Made by a program: the position numbers and the translations under genes. Below are positions 51,955 through 64,000 of a stretch of DNA of 64,000 nt, one piece after another. The stretch comes from Tillus elongatus (lineage: Eukaryota > Arthropoda > Insecta > Coleoptera > Cleridae): positions 19,344,539 through 19,408,538 of the forward strand of contig OZ023267.1 of NCBI GenBank assembly GCA_964006375.1, written 5' to 3'. Below the pieces are notes generated by a model. It ran no database searches and was not told the origin of the DNA. It saw only the letters and a list, made by a program, of their open reading frames with translations. Position 1 is the stretch's first letter; every line of letters starts with the position of its first letter.

Positions 51955-52300
51955 ATGTCAACTTAGGATCGATTATCGATGAAAAGAAGGGAAATCTACA
52001 GAGACAAGTAAAAAAGTATAGGGGGTGCATTAACTATATGAAAATGAATTATAATAGAGGAGTACACCCTTCTTTAGCTAGATATAAAACTAACGATCCC
52101 CGTAAATGTGTAAAATATTACAAAAACATGTCGCAAAAGTGAGTACAATTTTCAGTTTTCCTACAAAAAAGTCCAAATTACTCCCAAAAATTGGTTTTGT
52201 TATGATTTTCGTCATCTACACCCTAAAACACGCCGACAAAATTTCATAAAAATCGAAAACATCTGTGTGGAAAGTAAACCTTTACCTTATTTTGATTTCA

Positions 52301-54039
52301 CACACTATATATAAGTTTAGAATTTTCGAAACTTCTGTTGGAAAATTTGCAGATAACCTCCCGAACGCTTAAAAAAAACTTTTTCAGAAACACGATTAGA
52401 ACCCACCCTGGATGCAGAAACCAAAAGAAAAATTTCTTGTCCTGGTGGTTATTCTAAACAAATTTTTCATGTGGTTTATGCATTGAGGGTGGTTGTAGGC
52501 ACGCATGAGGGGAAGGAAAACCCACACATACCTCACCAGGCCAGCGAAGCAGTTTAAATGTAAACAACTAAGCAAAGATAAGGAAGCAAAAGGTAAAAAT
52601 AGGGTCAACGTGCAAGTAAGATGCCAAACTATCTATCAGCAGTCAATTTATCTACAACTGTTCGCGGGGTAAACTGCAAATTCAAATCTAGCTTTTTGAA
52701 AGCTACCCTACAAGAATCCCTAAAATTCAAGCCTAATGAAATGCTTATCATCTTTTTTCTGTATCAGATAAGCTCAATTAAATTTACAATATTCCCCAAA
52801 TGTTTTTTTCTTAAATAATATAGATACACCAATTGTTGCACAGATGACTGTACATGAGAAAAACAAGGTTTTTTTTTTTCAAAAATAAAAATATTAAAGT
52901 AAAAAACTCAAACCAAAAATGTTAAGCAGTGAAGATTAAAAAAATTTAGTTGCTTGTTTTGCTACAAACTTAGTGTTGTTTGTTTGCTTGCTTTTGTTTT
53001 TCTTTTTGTCACAAAATAAAATTATATGGGTAAGTGTGATAGGTGATGGCTTAGCTCCTAGAGTATTTCTGGTTTGATGTGAATGTTTTTATTTTGATCC
53101 TGAAAATTAGGTCCAGATTTTGTTTTGAGGTTAACAGAAGTTTCATTGATTGTGGTCATACAGGGTTTCCACTCGCCGGGAAAACCGGGATTTTGCAGAA
53201 GAAAAAATGTTGTCGGAGAAATCAAAGAAAAAGTCAGGGAATTTTGGTCCCTGCCAGGGAAAAATTATTTGTTTCCTTTTTATGATAAATAATTGAAACT
53301 TGTGTTTGCTTTTTGTGCAATTGTGAACCATTCATCTAATGATTTATTTTTCCATAAAACCACAACAATTTAGGAGGAGAAATAACAAAGGGGTTAAGTG
53401 CCAATTTGTCGAAAAAGTATAGAAAGGCTCTATGAGCCATCGACTATATCCTATCAAACAGGCAAAGTGACAGGACTTTAAATTTCGTAAGCAATCAGGC
53501 AGCTGGGGGCATTTTCTGCAAGTGATAAGTCATTTTCACATCAAAGGGTCAAGTGCAGTAACAAAATAATTTCGAGTTAATCGAGAAAAGAAACCGCAAG
53601 TGCCATGGTACCTGCAGACTTTCACGATGTAATACTGCCAAGTACACACAGGCCTAGTTGAAAGCCACAGAAAATTTTTTAATGTGCGATCGGCAGCTGA
53701 CAAGATTTTACAGGGTTTCCACTCGTTTGGAAAACCAGGAAAAGTCAGGGAATTTGCAGAAGAAAAAATGTTGTCAGGGAAATCAGGGAAAAATTGTGAA
53801 AATGGACTACATTTCTTTTTATTTCCACCTGTAACGTTTGTGCGGAATATTACCTGCATATCTTGGCAGACATTGATGGTACGCCACTGATGTCTTAAAA
53901 TAAAAATGATTTTTGAAATTCCCATTCATTTCTAAGCAAATTTGATTACTTGGTTTTTTCCAGTCCGATGCACAGTTTATATCTTAAAAAAAATCAATTT
54001 TTTTCTCTGCATGGTCATAACAATATCGTTAATATGACA
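52301..54039. repeat. Non-coding stretch with a duplicated ~100-bp repeat
   Basis: ACAGGGTTTCCACTCG, GGAAAACC, TTTGCAGAAGAAAAAATGTTGTC and GGGAAAAA occur in the same order at 53160-53270 and 53708-53800. The only open frames are short and unconvincing. This may be intron of the SR-like gene. Confidence 0.6.
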
Positions 54040-55255
54040 ATAGCACGACAGGCAGTATGGTTTCCGTCAGCACAGATTAACTGCCAACCTCCTTTCCTTT
54101 GTCACCCATTCTTGGAACAAGTCTATGGAACTACACGGAGAATCCCAGATTGTCGCTCTAGACATATCCAAAGCATTCGACCAGGTCTGGCATGCAGCGC
54201 TGCTAAATAAACGTCCGACCTATGGCCTACCACCAAAACTCTGTACCTGGACAGCAAATTTCCTCTCCAACCGGAGCATTTCTGTTGTCGCGGATGGCCA
54301 TTCCTCTAAACTGTATCCAATTAATGCAGGAGTTCCTCAAGGTTCAGCTTTAGCCCCTACTTTGTTTCTTCTCCACATCAATGACCTCCTCTCTAGCACA
54401 TCCAACTCAGTTCACAGTTACACGGACGACAGCACCCTCCACTCAAATATACAATATTCTAAGCCTGTCTCTTTAGCCCAATTAGATGAGGATCGCAGAC
54501 TCATGGAGGGTTCTGTCTCCGTGGAACTCCAAAAAATATTAGACTGGGGAAGTAGAAATTTTGTACAATTCAACCCCACCAAATCCCAGTCTTGCTTTTT
54601 TTCTCATAAGAGATACACCAGCCCTAGACCCATCACAATGAACAACCAAGTTATTCAAAGTAATGAGTCCTTTTCACTTGTTGGCATTTCTGTGGATCGA
54701 AATCTCAATTGGCACCAACCTGTCACATCAATTGCAGAAGCGGCTGCTAAGAAATTAGGTTTCCTCTTCCGGGCTCGCAAATACTTTTCATCAGCTAATC
54801 TATATACCGTATATACTTCACAAATAAGACGAAACCTTGTATACTGCTCTCACATCTGGGGTGCTGCTGCCGCTTCTACACTCGCTATCCTGGACTCCAT
54901 TCAGAAGAGATCTATACGTGACCCTACCCTCACCCAGAGACAGCCATCCCTTGCCCACCGACGTGCCGTTGGTGATCTCTCTCTCTTTTATAGATTTCTT
55001 CCATAGTTCCTCCACTTGCTGCCCCCAACAGATCAACCAGGGGAACAGAGCGAATGCACCCTTTTACTGTCCAGGTCACCAGACATAGAATATCTTGTTA
55101 TTCCCGCTCTTTTGTCCCGAGGACTTCGATGTTGTGGAATTCCTTGCCGGCACATGTTTTTCCTTCTCCCCCGAACCTCCAAACCTTCAAGCCCAGAATT
55201 AACAAGTTGCCTCTTTCCTACTTGTTGACATCCACGGTACGATAGTATTTAGGCT
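54040..55255 (+). mobile_element. LINE-A, 5'- and 3'-truncated copy
   Basis: The long frame 54125-55006 (293 codons) reads ALDISKAFDQVWHAALLNK, GVPQGSALAPTLFLLHINDL, then YTDDSTLHS where other copies have YADD, and VGISVDRNLNWHQ. It is the least interrupted RT frame of LINE-A in the window. Small deletions follow near 54910 and 55000. The copy stops at TTTAGGCTGTAAG (55258) without the usual CCCTCGTGGTGTG and A tail, so the 3' end has been lost. Both the changed catalytic box and the truncation make it inactive. Confidence 0.88.
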
Positions 55256-55259
55256 GTAA

Positions 55260-56455
55260 GCCTTATCGTATGACTACTCGATGTGACATAGGAACTGGAG
55301 AGTGAGGTGATGTGTACAGCTCTCAGTATTACGGTGGATTCAGTTTATTCACAAGTAGTTGTCAATAGTTTTATTGGATAAATGGAAAAAATGAATGCTA
55401 GTGTCAGGTGGGACTGGTTGTGGTTCCTATCTTTTGCAAACAAGTGACCTAATATCACCCACCTAGAATTCAATCCACAGCCTTAACGATGATATAACTA
55501 CATAGTAGGCTCTTATCATCTACCTTTCTTTACCTTATACTGATATTTGAACAAACCCACTTTCTGAACCATCGTTACTAGACTTGTTTAGCGGCAAATA
55601 TTTACCTTAAAAATTATGTAGCATTAACATGGAATATCTTACCTTACACAACATGTATTTGCATAATTTGCAAGGCCAGAAGAAATTAGGTTTCCATTGT
55701 TATAGTGTTTGCTACGCTGCTTTGGTTTGTAAATATTCCACAATTATAATTGGAATTACAGTTTATTTACTTTATTATCTTGTTTAAATGAGAATGACAA
55801 TATTAAATGTTTGCGGGTTACATAAACCTGTTGGAATTACCTAATCTTATTTAATATAAAAATTATGTATATGGGCTTTCTGTTGTAACACCTCAAGTAT
55901 ACAGTTCATTTAATGACACATCCAGTATTCTAAATATATAAACAGATTAAAGTTTAGCTTTTAAATTATGTACTTTTGTGTGGATGCAAATTGACTGATT
56001 TTAAATTCATATATTATTTGTCAATAAGTGAATGAGGCCAGTTACGTTTTATAAAGTTGACATTGTTTTTTCCTTAAATTTCAAGAAGCTAGGTTTCTTT
56101 TAACATCATAATGTAATAATATTTCATGTTTTTAGCAATGTCTTGCATTTATAAGTCAATGAATTGTTGATAAATGGTCGATAGTTCCGTGTAATGCTGT
56201 GAAAAATGTAAATTGTTGGAATTAGTCTATTCTCAATGCGTTTTCATGGGATTTGTTTCATTTGTGTTTCTAATTACAAGAACTTTAATCTTTTATACTG
56301 AAAAAAATGTTGATTAAAAAATAAATTATCAATGAATCTACACAAAAAGTTCTTTAAAAACGTTTAGATATTTGAATTTATAATTTTTTAAACATGGAAT
56401 GTACACATAAGTAGCTTCGTATATGTGCTACATTAAATAGGACCTCGACATTGAA
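55260..56455. other. AT-rich non-coding stretch
   Basis: No coding region, tRNA or recognised repeat was found over about 1.2 kb. Confidence 0.45.
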
Positions 56456-56459
56456 ACTG

Positions 56460-56945
56460 TTCATTGATTATTTCTTTTCGTATTTTTAATGAATTTTTAT
56501 TGGAAAAAAATTACTAATAGAGAGGTATCGATGGTGAGACTTTCCAAAAAAATTTTTAAAATGAGCGCGAACTAGGACGCCTAGAACCTATATCCGGGGT
56601 CAGTTTCAATTTTTGTACGTTTATATATGTATACATTTATATAAATAAAAGTTATTAATCGATTTTGATGAAACTCTGCGAGAATATTTCTTTTAATGAG
56701 TTCGTTAGCCAGGAAAATCTGATAAGGTTTTCGGGAAAATTTTGAGTTTTCTTTCGAAAAAAAATTTTATCTCCGAAAATTACAAAGCTATTTTGATGAA
56801 ATTTGCTAAATATGTTGTCTTGCCAAAGACCTTACTACATACCAAAATTCAATTTTCTAGGTTTCTAGAAAAATGAGTTTTTCAAATTTGAAGCATTTAA
56901 TGAAAATTCGCTACCACATAAGCACTTGCTGCGTCCCGAACTTTT
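56460..56945 (+). repeat. Near full-length HTA repeat (about 480 bp)
   Basis: Order: hairpin AATTTTTATTGG-AAAAAAATTACTAATAGAG, GAGGTATCGATGGTGAGAC, GAGCGCGAACTAGGACGCC, CCGGGGTCAGTTTCAATTTT, a short TA-rich part, TTAGCCAGGAAAATC, TCTCCGAAAATTACAAAG, AAATTTGAAGCATTTAATG and the terminal GCACTTGCTGCGTCCCGAAC. This is the clearest complete unit and lacks an expanded TA tract. Confidence 0.85.
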
Positions 56946-56949
56946 TGTT

Positions 56950-57240
56950 TCTTTAACGTCAGTCTATTTCCGTGACAGTGGCCAATTACAGACTGCACGG
57001 AGCAGTTTCCCTTGCTATCCATATATATTCTCCGAACACCTTCCTTTCTGTGATAAGGAATCATTAACATGTCCAACATCGCATGGTACACGTGACTTAC
57101 AATTCTACCACCATACTTATTCAGGATAGGCTTTTTTTTTTGATACGGGATTGGAGAATGCTTCATGCACACCTCATTCACACACCGTAGTGTGTGGGAT
57201 ATCAAGGGAGTGTGGGACTCCGACCCCCTAAACTCCACTC
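56950..57240 (-). repeat. Decayed SINE-like repeat related to 15035-15366
   Basis: Shares GTCTATTTxxGxGAC, CCTTTCTGTRA and TGTCCAACATCGCATGG with the body at 15045-15180. A B-box or tRNA head is not recognisable here. Confidence 0.5.
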
Positions 57241-57259
57241 CCTGGAGTATCGGACCTTA

Positions 57260-59900
57260 GTTCATACCTCCGTCAGAATGATTTCACACAATGACGTTGT
57301 GATTTGAATGTTTCCATTCTGTTTTGCCGCTGGGGAGTTTTTGTGTAAGTATAAGTTTTGGACGCTTATGCTTATGTGGAAGTTGCTCATCGTAGTCGGT
57401 GGCACTACGGAGAAGAGCATTTGGGTGACAAGCGGTTTCTCCGAACTGAGTAGTGGATAGTTGAGTTATAAACTCAAGTATCAAAGGCATACAGCCCGAT
57501 TCAGATCAGAGTGTTTCCGAAAAACCATGGTGCTCCGGTAACTTTTTTTTCCTCGGGGCTCGTCGGCGGCCTTGCCGCCCCGATAGCACTGCAACCTTTG
57601 GTTATTGTGCATACCCTGTCTTACCCCACCCATTCCAAAATCACTGTGTCTTGAACTAGTCTGCACAGCGATTGATAGGGTGAAGTTTTATATTGCTCTG
57701 TCTCCGGTCTAGACTGACCGTAGATCAGTTGTCTTTTGCGGTCCAGAGCTTTACACTTGACCGTAGATCAGTTGTCTTTTGCGGTCCAGAGCTTTACACT
57801 CGCACAAGATGTGCTGGACTGATTCCTCTTCCTCGCCACAGAGTCTGCATGCGAGGTCCCCTTCAAACCGTCCCTTTTATGCAGGTGTTTCTTGACGGCC
57901 ATGTGTCCCGTCAAGAGACCTGTTGTGTTTCTGAGCTGTCCTCTGCTAAAATTTAGCAGCTCCACAGCTCTATTTCAACTGGGTACGTCAATTATTGACT
58001 TCCCATGTCTGAGCCCTGGGCAGTCCGCCCAGTACACCTTGTGTTGGTTTCTGACCCAGGACTTAATGGCTCCCCTGGCAGTGCTCTTTGTTACGCCCAG
58101 AGCCGGTTCTGGTCCCATAAATGGTTCTGCTGACCCTCTCTTCGCGAGACTGTCAACTTCTTCATTGCCTTTGACCCCGGAGTGACCCGGCACCCAGATG
58201 GAGGTCACCTTATTCTGCCCAGCCAGGTCGCTCGTTTCCGTCTCGGCACTCACTCACCAGCCATGAATTTACCTGTGCTCCGGTAACCATGCTCAGAATT
58301 ATATTCTGGCTGATTTGAAGGGTGTTGTGTGTATCAGCCGCCGTGGCCCATGCAAGGGATGCATAGGTCAACGCTGGCTGGATTATGACTTTGTATATGA
58401 GCAGTTTATTTTTATCGACAATTTGGAATTTCTGTTAAGGAGTGGAAAGAACTTCGAGTTGAACATCAAAGTTTTTTTCTGTCCGGCATATTGGACACGG
58501 GGGCGCCATCTTACGCGTTTTTCGAGGAAACCCCGAGGTATTTGGCGGAGCCTTGCCAGGGAATTAGACGGTCGTCTGTTGAAACTTGTTCATGAGGTGT
58601 GTGTGTCTCCTCTTGGGAAATAGGACTACTGAACATTTATCGAGGTTTATGGCTAGGCAAGGTCTCCTATACCAGTCTTGCAGCTCGTCTATGATGATTT
58701 GAATACGTTAGGTTATTATCCTCGACTGAGTGGAGCTGATGAGGATGGTAGTGTCGTCTGCATACAGTGTGTATGTCACGTTTAGGGCCGATGTCGGTAT
58801 GTCTGCGACAAATATATTGTACAGCAAAGGGGAGGTAGCAGAACCCTGCGGGAAGCAGAACCGGCCGCGGTCGATTGGATTCTAGATCTGGTTCCCAGAT
58901 GTTTGACCTAGAACTTCCTCTGTTGCAGGTATAACCTGATGGGCAGTATCAGAGGGGGCAGATAATTAAATGATAGAAGTTTGTTTGGGGGCCCTGAATG
59001 CCAAACCTTGTCGAAGGCTTGAGTACTGTCGAGAAATATTGCACCAGTTGACTTGTTTTTCTCGAATCCTTTGGTGATGTTTTCTACCACTCGAAGGACT
59101 TGGTCTGTCGTAGAGTGCTGGTGTCCGAATCAGAATTGCTCGTCTGGAAGGATATGGTTCTAAGAGGTGAATGAGGCTAGCCTTTTCCGAATCAGTTTTC
59201 CGGCGATTTTACCGAGGACAGGGAAGAGGCGAATAGGCCTGTAATTCTGCAACTTGCAACAGCGGGTCTTTGCTGGGCTTTGGGATATTGATAATGTCTG
59301 CAAGTTTCCACATGGATGGAAAATGTTGAAATGACAGCATGACATTCATAATCGTAATTGAATACCACTGCTTTGCGGGGGAGATTTTTCAGGACTACTT
59401 TGGAAATTCCGTCATATCCCGGAGATTTCCTTTTTTAATGTTTTGATTATTTGGGAAAGTCCTCCGTAAGTAGCGGGCTCTATGTTTGTGCATGTAGCGA
59501 CGCGAAGCGCACTGCTGACATAGCGGTGCGTTCTTCCGACAGATCACCGTGGTTACAATTCGGGCTGAATTGCAACTCCAGATGATCCGCAGAATGCACC
59601 TGCTTTGTCCACATTCGTGTATACGATTCCGTTTTGACCATAAGGTGGCAAGATCTGAAGTTTTGGGAAGTGAAAGGCTTTTTCCATTTGCCAGATGGAA
59701 TTGTCTTGGGTTTGCAGGAGTTCCTCCCAACGGTTGTTGCAGAGTACTTGTTTGATGAGCCTGTTTGCGTTTCGTTTATCGGTGGTGTTTCCGGTGCGTT
59801 GAGCTAGTCTTCGCATACAGTTCTTTTCTAGTATCATTTCTTTGATACTGGAGGGAAATGGGGGTCAGGATACACAGAAAAGTAATTAGGTTATTGTATT
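57260..59900 (-). pseudogene. LINE-E, Jockey-like reverse transcriptase, degenerate
   Basis: Minus-strand fragments from about 59837 down: CMRRLAQRTGNTTDKRNANR (linker helix), LPSMWKLADI and LQNYRPIRLFPVLGKIAGKL (RT motif 1-2), ITKGFEKNKSTGAIFLDSTQ and AFDKVWHSG (catalytic region A). A degraded YADD-like segment lies near 58760, and LIYKVIIQPALTYASLAWAT near 58380. After a LINE-D insertion (57543-58274) the tail continues as WFFRKHSDLN and PLILEFITQL. Multiple frameshifts are present, and the endonuclease is not visible. The Jockey assignment rests on the thumb region and the absence of its own RNase H. Confidence 0.82.
57543..58274 (-). mobile_element. LINE-D insertion in LINE-E with 13-bp target duplication
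   Basis: GTGCTCCGGTAAC lies at 57530-57542 and 58275-58287. The insert encodes, on minus, VTSIWVPGHSGVKGNEEVDS (RNase H), GQLRNTTGLLTGHMAVKKHL and a disrupted CRLC-type finger, and ends in an A tail. A 47-bp internal direct repeat (57717-57750 and 57764-57797, TGACCGTAGATCAGTTGTCT) is specific to this copy. Removing it joins the two LINE-E parts in order. Confidence 0.9.
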
Positions 59901-60177
59901 CCTGCTTCAATTCTGATCGGAAATCAAGTTATTTTTAATTGATTTTCTTTTATTTTTCATTCGCCGTAATTGTTCATCTACATGAATATTTATAAATTTC
60001 TTCTAAATACAACAATTTTTTTGTTTTCAAGCTTCATGGCTACGGCATGTGCTCATTAGAGCAGCTTTGCCCTCATATTACAACAGCGGTGTTCAAATTT
60101 TTTCTTAAAAGACCCGATCAGATGAGTATGTGACACAACTGTCTGGTTTCTTTGTTGTTATTTTTTTAAATCCTTTT
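59901..60177. other. Short non-coding stretch
   Basis: No feature recognised. Confidence 0.4.
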
Positions 60178-60470
<293 letters not shown>

Positions 60471-60564
60471 ACAGTGTGAAACACACTTATGGAATGAAAT
60501 TCTTAGCTAATTTGTTTTCTGTTTCTGCTGGAAGAGCAGTTTGTCGCCCCTTTTCTTTACGTGG

Positions 60565-61060
60565 TGAATTATTATTTAAAAAAATTCACTAATAGAGAGG
60601 TATCGATGGTAAGACTGCATTTTTTTTTTAAATGACCGTGAATTAGGCCCCCTAGAACCCATACCCGTGGTCAGTTTCGATTTTTATATGTATATATTTA
60701 TATATGTATGTATGTATGTATGCATGTATGTATCCAACCAACCGGATAACTCAAAAAATAATTGACCGATATGGGGAAAACTCTGCAAGTACTTTTCTTT
60801 TATTAATGGCTTGGATGAGTTCGTTAGCCAGGAAAATCGGACATGGTTTTCTAGGAAAATTTTGAGTTTTCTTTCGAAAAAACTTTTTTCTCTTTTAATT
60901 ACAAAGCTATTTTAAAGAAGTTTGGTGGGTATGTTGCCTGGGGAAAGACCTTACCACATACCAAAATTTAACTTTTTAAGTTCCTTAGAAAATTGCGTTA
61001 TTCAAATTTGAAACATTTAATGAAAATTCACTACCATAACACACTTTCTGCGTCCCGAAC
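60565..61060 (+). repeat. Full-length HTA repeat
   Basis: The family blocks of the copy at 56460-56945 appear in the same order, with a short TATG/TATA-rich core and the terminal CATAACACACTTTCTGCGTCCCGAAC. The length is about 495 bp. Confidence 0.85.
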
Positions 61061-61749
61061 TATTTTCTCTCTGCCATGAAGCCGCCCTTTGTTGTAATGT
61101 TATTTATATTTACTTCACTTACATATAATACGGGAGGAGAGGGACACACGCGTCATGCCTTGGGGGTCTGTTTAGGGAGATTTAAGACACAAACACGATC
61201 AATGGTAAAGAGTTGGATTACAGTCGGGCAGGTATAAATTCAGCATTAAAAAACACTTTGGGTAGTTGACTATAACTAATGAGTGAGAAAAATATCTATG
61301 GAGTTTATTTTTAGGATACAAAGTCTTCAATTTCAAGGCATAATAGAAAAAACTATCCACCATTTATTGCCTCATAAACTGTTATCCAAGTTGGTTTATT
61401 ATCTTTCCGGTGAAGTCACTCGACAATATTTATTGTAATTGTTTTCAAATGATAAGCTGAAAAACACTTAACACAATTTTATTATTTTCTGCATGCATTA
61501 TGTTGAATATTTATAAGTATGTTGTTTACAATGGCAATAGACAATTTGCATGTTGTTTTTTTTCTTATCGCATCTGATGGACATCCCACAAAGATTATTT
61601 TTAAGTTTTTTTTTCATTTCACATGGTACAAAAATAACGACGCAAAAAAATATTTGAAAATGCGATTTTCATAATTGATCTCAAACACCACTATTTTGCT
61701 GGCTTAATCTGTGACGTCACTGGACGGTAATGTCACAATGACAATGAGC
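61061..61749. other. Non-coding stretch
   Basis: No gene recognised. Ends at the oligo-T that marks the 3' end of a LINE-D copy. Confidence 0.4.
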
Positions 61750-62770
61750 TTTTTTTCCTCCCTTAGGGCTGGTCCGCGTCTTTGCCGCCCCGGTGGCAGC
61801 GCAGTATTTGGCTTACTGTGCATGCGCTTTCTCTTTTCTACTCCACCCATTCCAAAATCACTGTGTCTTGAACTAGTCGGCACAGCAATTGGTAGGGTGA
61901 AGTTTCCAATTGCTCTGTCTCCGATCTAGGCTGTCCGTAGATCAGTGGTCTTCTGCGGTCCAGAGCTTTACACTCGCACAAGATGTGCTGGGCTGATTCC
62001 TCCTCCTCGCCGCAGAGTCTGCATGCGAGGTCCCCTTCGAACCGCTCCATTTTATGCAGGTGTTTCTTGACAGTCATGTATAAGAGTCCTGTTATGTTCC
62101 TGAGCTGTCCTCTGCTAAGACTTAGCAGCTCCACAGCTCTCTTTGAACTAGGTTCCCCCATAACTGTCTTTCCATGTCTGAGCCGTAGACAGTCTGCCCA
62201 GTATACCTTATGCGGGTCCCTGACCCAGGACTTGTGGGTCCCCTGGCCGTGCCCGGTTCTGGTCCCATAAATGGTTCTGCTGATCCTCTCTTCGCGAGAC
62301 TGTCAGTTTCTTCATTGCCTTTGACCCCCGAGTTACCCGGCACCCAGATGAGGGTGACCTCATTCTCTCCAGCCAGGTCTCTCATCTCGTCTCGGCATTC
62401 ACTTACTAGCCTGGAATACTTAGAGCCTAAAGGGCTGCTTGTGGCTATGAGGATCTGCTTCTTGGTGTAGCCCCTCCTCTTGTTCTCTCTGAAAGATCGT
62501 TGCATGAGCTCCGAGGAAAAACTGTGACTTACTCTCGGTCCTTCCGAATAAACTCCTCCCAGCTCCCTGCTGGATCCATCCGTTAACCAGACAAGCACGT
62601 CCCGTGGTAGGCCCCCGCCATGCCTCACTGTCAGCGATTACCACTGTAAACTTGTTTCCCCTGCAGATTCGCGGGCTCGCGAAGTCTGATCTCATTTCAA
62701 GCATACTTCCTCCACGACTCCTTTCTGGCGTCCCGCTTGCTCTATACTGACCTCCTATCTCCGACATTAC
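61750..62770 (-). pseudogene. LINE-D copy with longer RNase H region
   Basis: This is the longest LINE-D copy in the window. On minus: KFTVVIADSEAWRGPTTGRA, then VLVWLTDGSSRELGG (the first RNase H acidic site), YTKKQILIAT, SRLVSECRDEMRDLAGENEV, LIWVPGNSGVKGNEETDS (second half), SLSRGQLRNITGLL and the finger CRLCGEEEESAQHILCEC. The 3' UTR ends with an oligo-A (61751-61757 on + as T). Two frameshifts split the RNase H. The upstream RT is absent, so it is 5'-truncated. It resembles I/R1/LOA-type LINEs that carry RNase H, but I cannot fix the clade. Confidence 0.87.
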
Positions 62771-62862
62771 CTTTAATATTAATTTTACAAGAAAACAGCA
62801 ACGTTTTTTTTCTCTTATTAGGTATTCCTCATTTATAACCTAAAAATATTTTGAGCCCCCAG

Positions 62863-62863
<1 letters not shown>

Positions 62864-62938
<75 letters not shown>
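62864..62938. repeat. (TA)n microsatellite
   Basis: TA dinucleotides, about 75 bp. Confidence 0.95.
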
Positions 62939-62945
<7 letters not shown>

Positions 62946-64000
62946 AATAGTCGCCGAAATTAACATCCAGTACACAAATACATCCTCCATATGCCGCTTG
63001 TTTCTTTGGCATATGTGGTGAATAATTAGGTATATCAAACACACGAACTGTTATATAAATTCTTCATTCATATTGAAAATTTATGCATTACTTATATGAT
63101 AGGAACTATCCTCCTAGTATAATACCATGAACCGGGTGTCGACGAGATTCCTGAGAAAGCCGACATTTACTCATGGATAAAGAGAGATATTTTGAAATTG
63201 TGGAGACGTATTGTTGAGGCATACGCATAAAATGAACACACCAACACCCTGGAGTTTCTTAACTGTTTGACTTGCAGTTACTTTAACTTTATTATTTAAA
63301 ATGGAACACCTATATATTACGCCGGAAAAATCTAATCCTAAAACATGCCTTACACCCATCCACCTTCTCACAGCTCCTAAGAAAATCACGATAAAATCAT
63401 GTCATATTGATCATATATAGGAAGGTGATAATAAAACATTGACTAACCGGAAACTTAACTGTGTTTCCTATTTTGTAGCATTGGCGATTTGGGACGTGGC
63501 CAGTGTAATCTTATTCTTTTCATATATCTATTTTTGTAACTACAAGGTAAAACCGAAACGACGAATTTTAAAATCTTGTCAAATTTTCAATTTTGAACGT
63601 ATAGGCTGGCTCAAATTCGAGCCTCATCATTGGTATCTCGGAAACTAAGAGATACAACGTCGGTTAAAGTGAGGCAAAGTTGCGTAATTTGATGCTCAGA
63701 AAAATGCAGTTCAGAAAATTAGTAAATTCCAAATACTTCCGGTGATAATCGGAAAAAAACCGAAAACTCATAAAATCTGTTTATTTTTTTCTGGCGTTAT
63801 TTGAAAAGATATAACAAAATGGATACTTTTCCTCTCCTACAAGATGGCATTTCAAATTTGAAATCTGATGTTTCGTCTTTCAGAAGCCATCAACTCCATT
63901 TTTTCAAATACGGTCCTGGATTATTTATTTCATATTTTGTCACCTTTGGACTACCTCAAAACAACGCGTCATCACAACTTTTGAATTTCAAACGTTTTGA
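62939..64000. other. Non-coding stretch, possibly mariner-terminal-like
   Basis: No gene is seen. From about 63590 the style (GGTATCTCGGAAACTAAGAG, TCCGGTGATAATCGG, TTTCAGAAGCCATCAA) recalls the long terminal repeats of the mariner-type elements, but there is no coding region to confirm it. Confidence 0.35.

Larger units (their letters stand above)
49700..52300. repeat. Inverted-repeat structure with internal 200-bp repeats
   Basis: About 300 bp at 49700-50110 (ATCTAGCTAAAGAAGGGT, ACTCACTTTTGCGGCATG, GTAGATGACGAAAATCAC) recurs inverted at 51965-52300. The same monomer appears again at 50225-50375 and 50560-50720. A hairpin at 50007-50101 pairs ACCCTTCTTTTCGTC and AAGTTGAAATTGACATTTGACA with their complements. 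The structure is interrupted by a LINE-A and a tiny LINE-D. Confidence 0.75.

Overview
The window looks like intergenic and intronic DNA from a large, transposon-rich insect genome. The evidence is AT-rich sequence, spliced host genes with GT-AG introns, many LINE fragments, piggyBac, hAT and Tc1/mariner remnants, a Penelope-like fragment and long (TA)n tracts. A beetle or another large-genome insect is plausible, but I cannot fix the order from sequence alone. There is no sign of bacterial or viral gene organisation.

Three host genes can be supported. (1) The AMP-activated protein kinase beta subunit lies on + in two coding exons (16253-16924 and 22910-23056, 272 aa). It is complete and split by a 6.0 kb intron full of LINEs. 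(2) A ZAD-type C2H2 zinc-finger protein lies on - in three coding exons (40724-40626, 40461-39654, 33997-33726, 392 aa). Its last intron holds a miniature LTR element, a 3.1 kb Tc1/mariner element with 0.6 kb inverted repeats, and a TA/TATATG array. (3) An SR-like splicing-factor gene on + (48646-48986 and 49047-49217, then open) carries an N-terminal RS region, an RRM and a CCHC knuckle. Its remaining exons are not recognisable in the window.

Almost everything else is mobile DNA. I use local labels. LINE-A is the commonest APE-type LINE (EN+RT): 2183-3208, 6130-9235, 18248-19030, 28566-30692, 31850-32275, 50889-51954, 54040-55255. LINE-B is CR1/Jockey-like with a zinc-finger ORF1 (17705-22430). 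LINE-C is short RT scraps. LINE-D carries an RNase H-type 3' end (1656-1906, 14312-14384, 30693-31363, 32276-32946, 50157-50212, 57543-58274, 61750-62770). LINE-E is Jockey-like (57260-59900). LINE-F is a 3' tail (42380-42710). Two hAT elements have recognisable terminal repeats and 8-bp target duplications (23460-26197; 45801-48094). A piggyBac relic (1364-3740) is split by two LINE insertions.

The least familiar component is a short non-coding family, here called HTA. It has a 5' hairpin, usually a (TA)n core, and a conserved 3' end with an ACGCA/TGCGT hairpin. At least twelve such ends occur across the window, and two of them form the termini of a 3.3 kb palindrome (10946-14231) whose arms carry a tRNA-like segment. 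Other notable structures are a tRNA-headed SINE with a 12-bp target duplication, a 253-bp insert with a 12-bp duplication and a near-perfect palindrome, a nearly identical 1.58 kb tandem duplication, and a chimeric LINE-A/LINE-D unit. I found no convincing gene cluster or defence-like system. The novelty, if any, lies in the repeat families.
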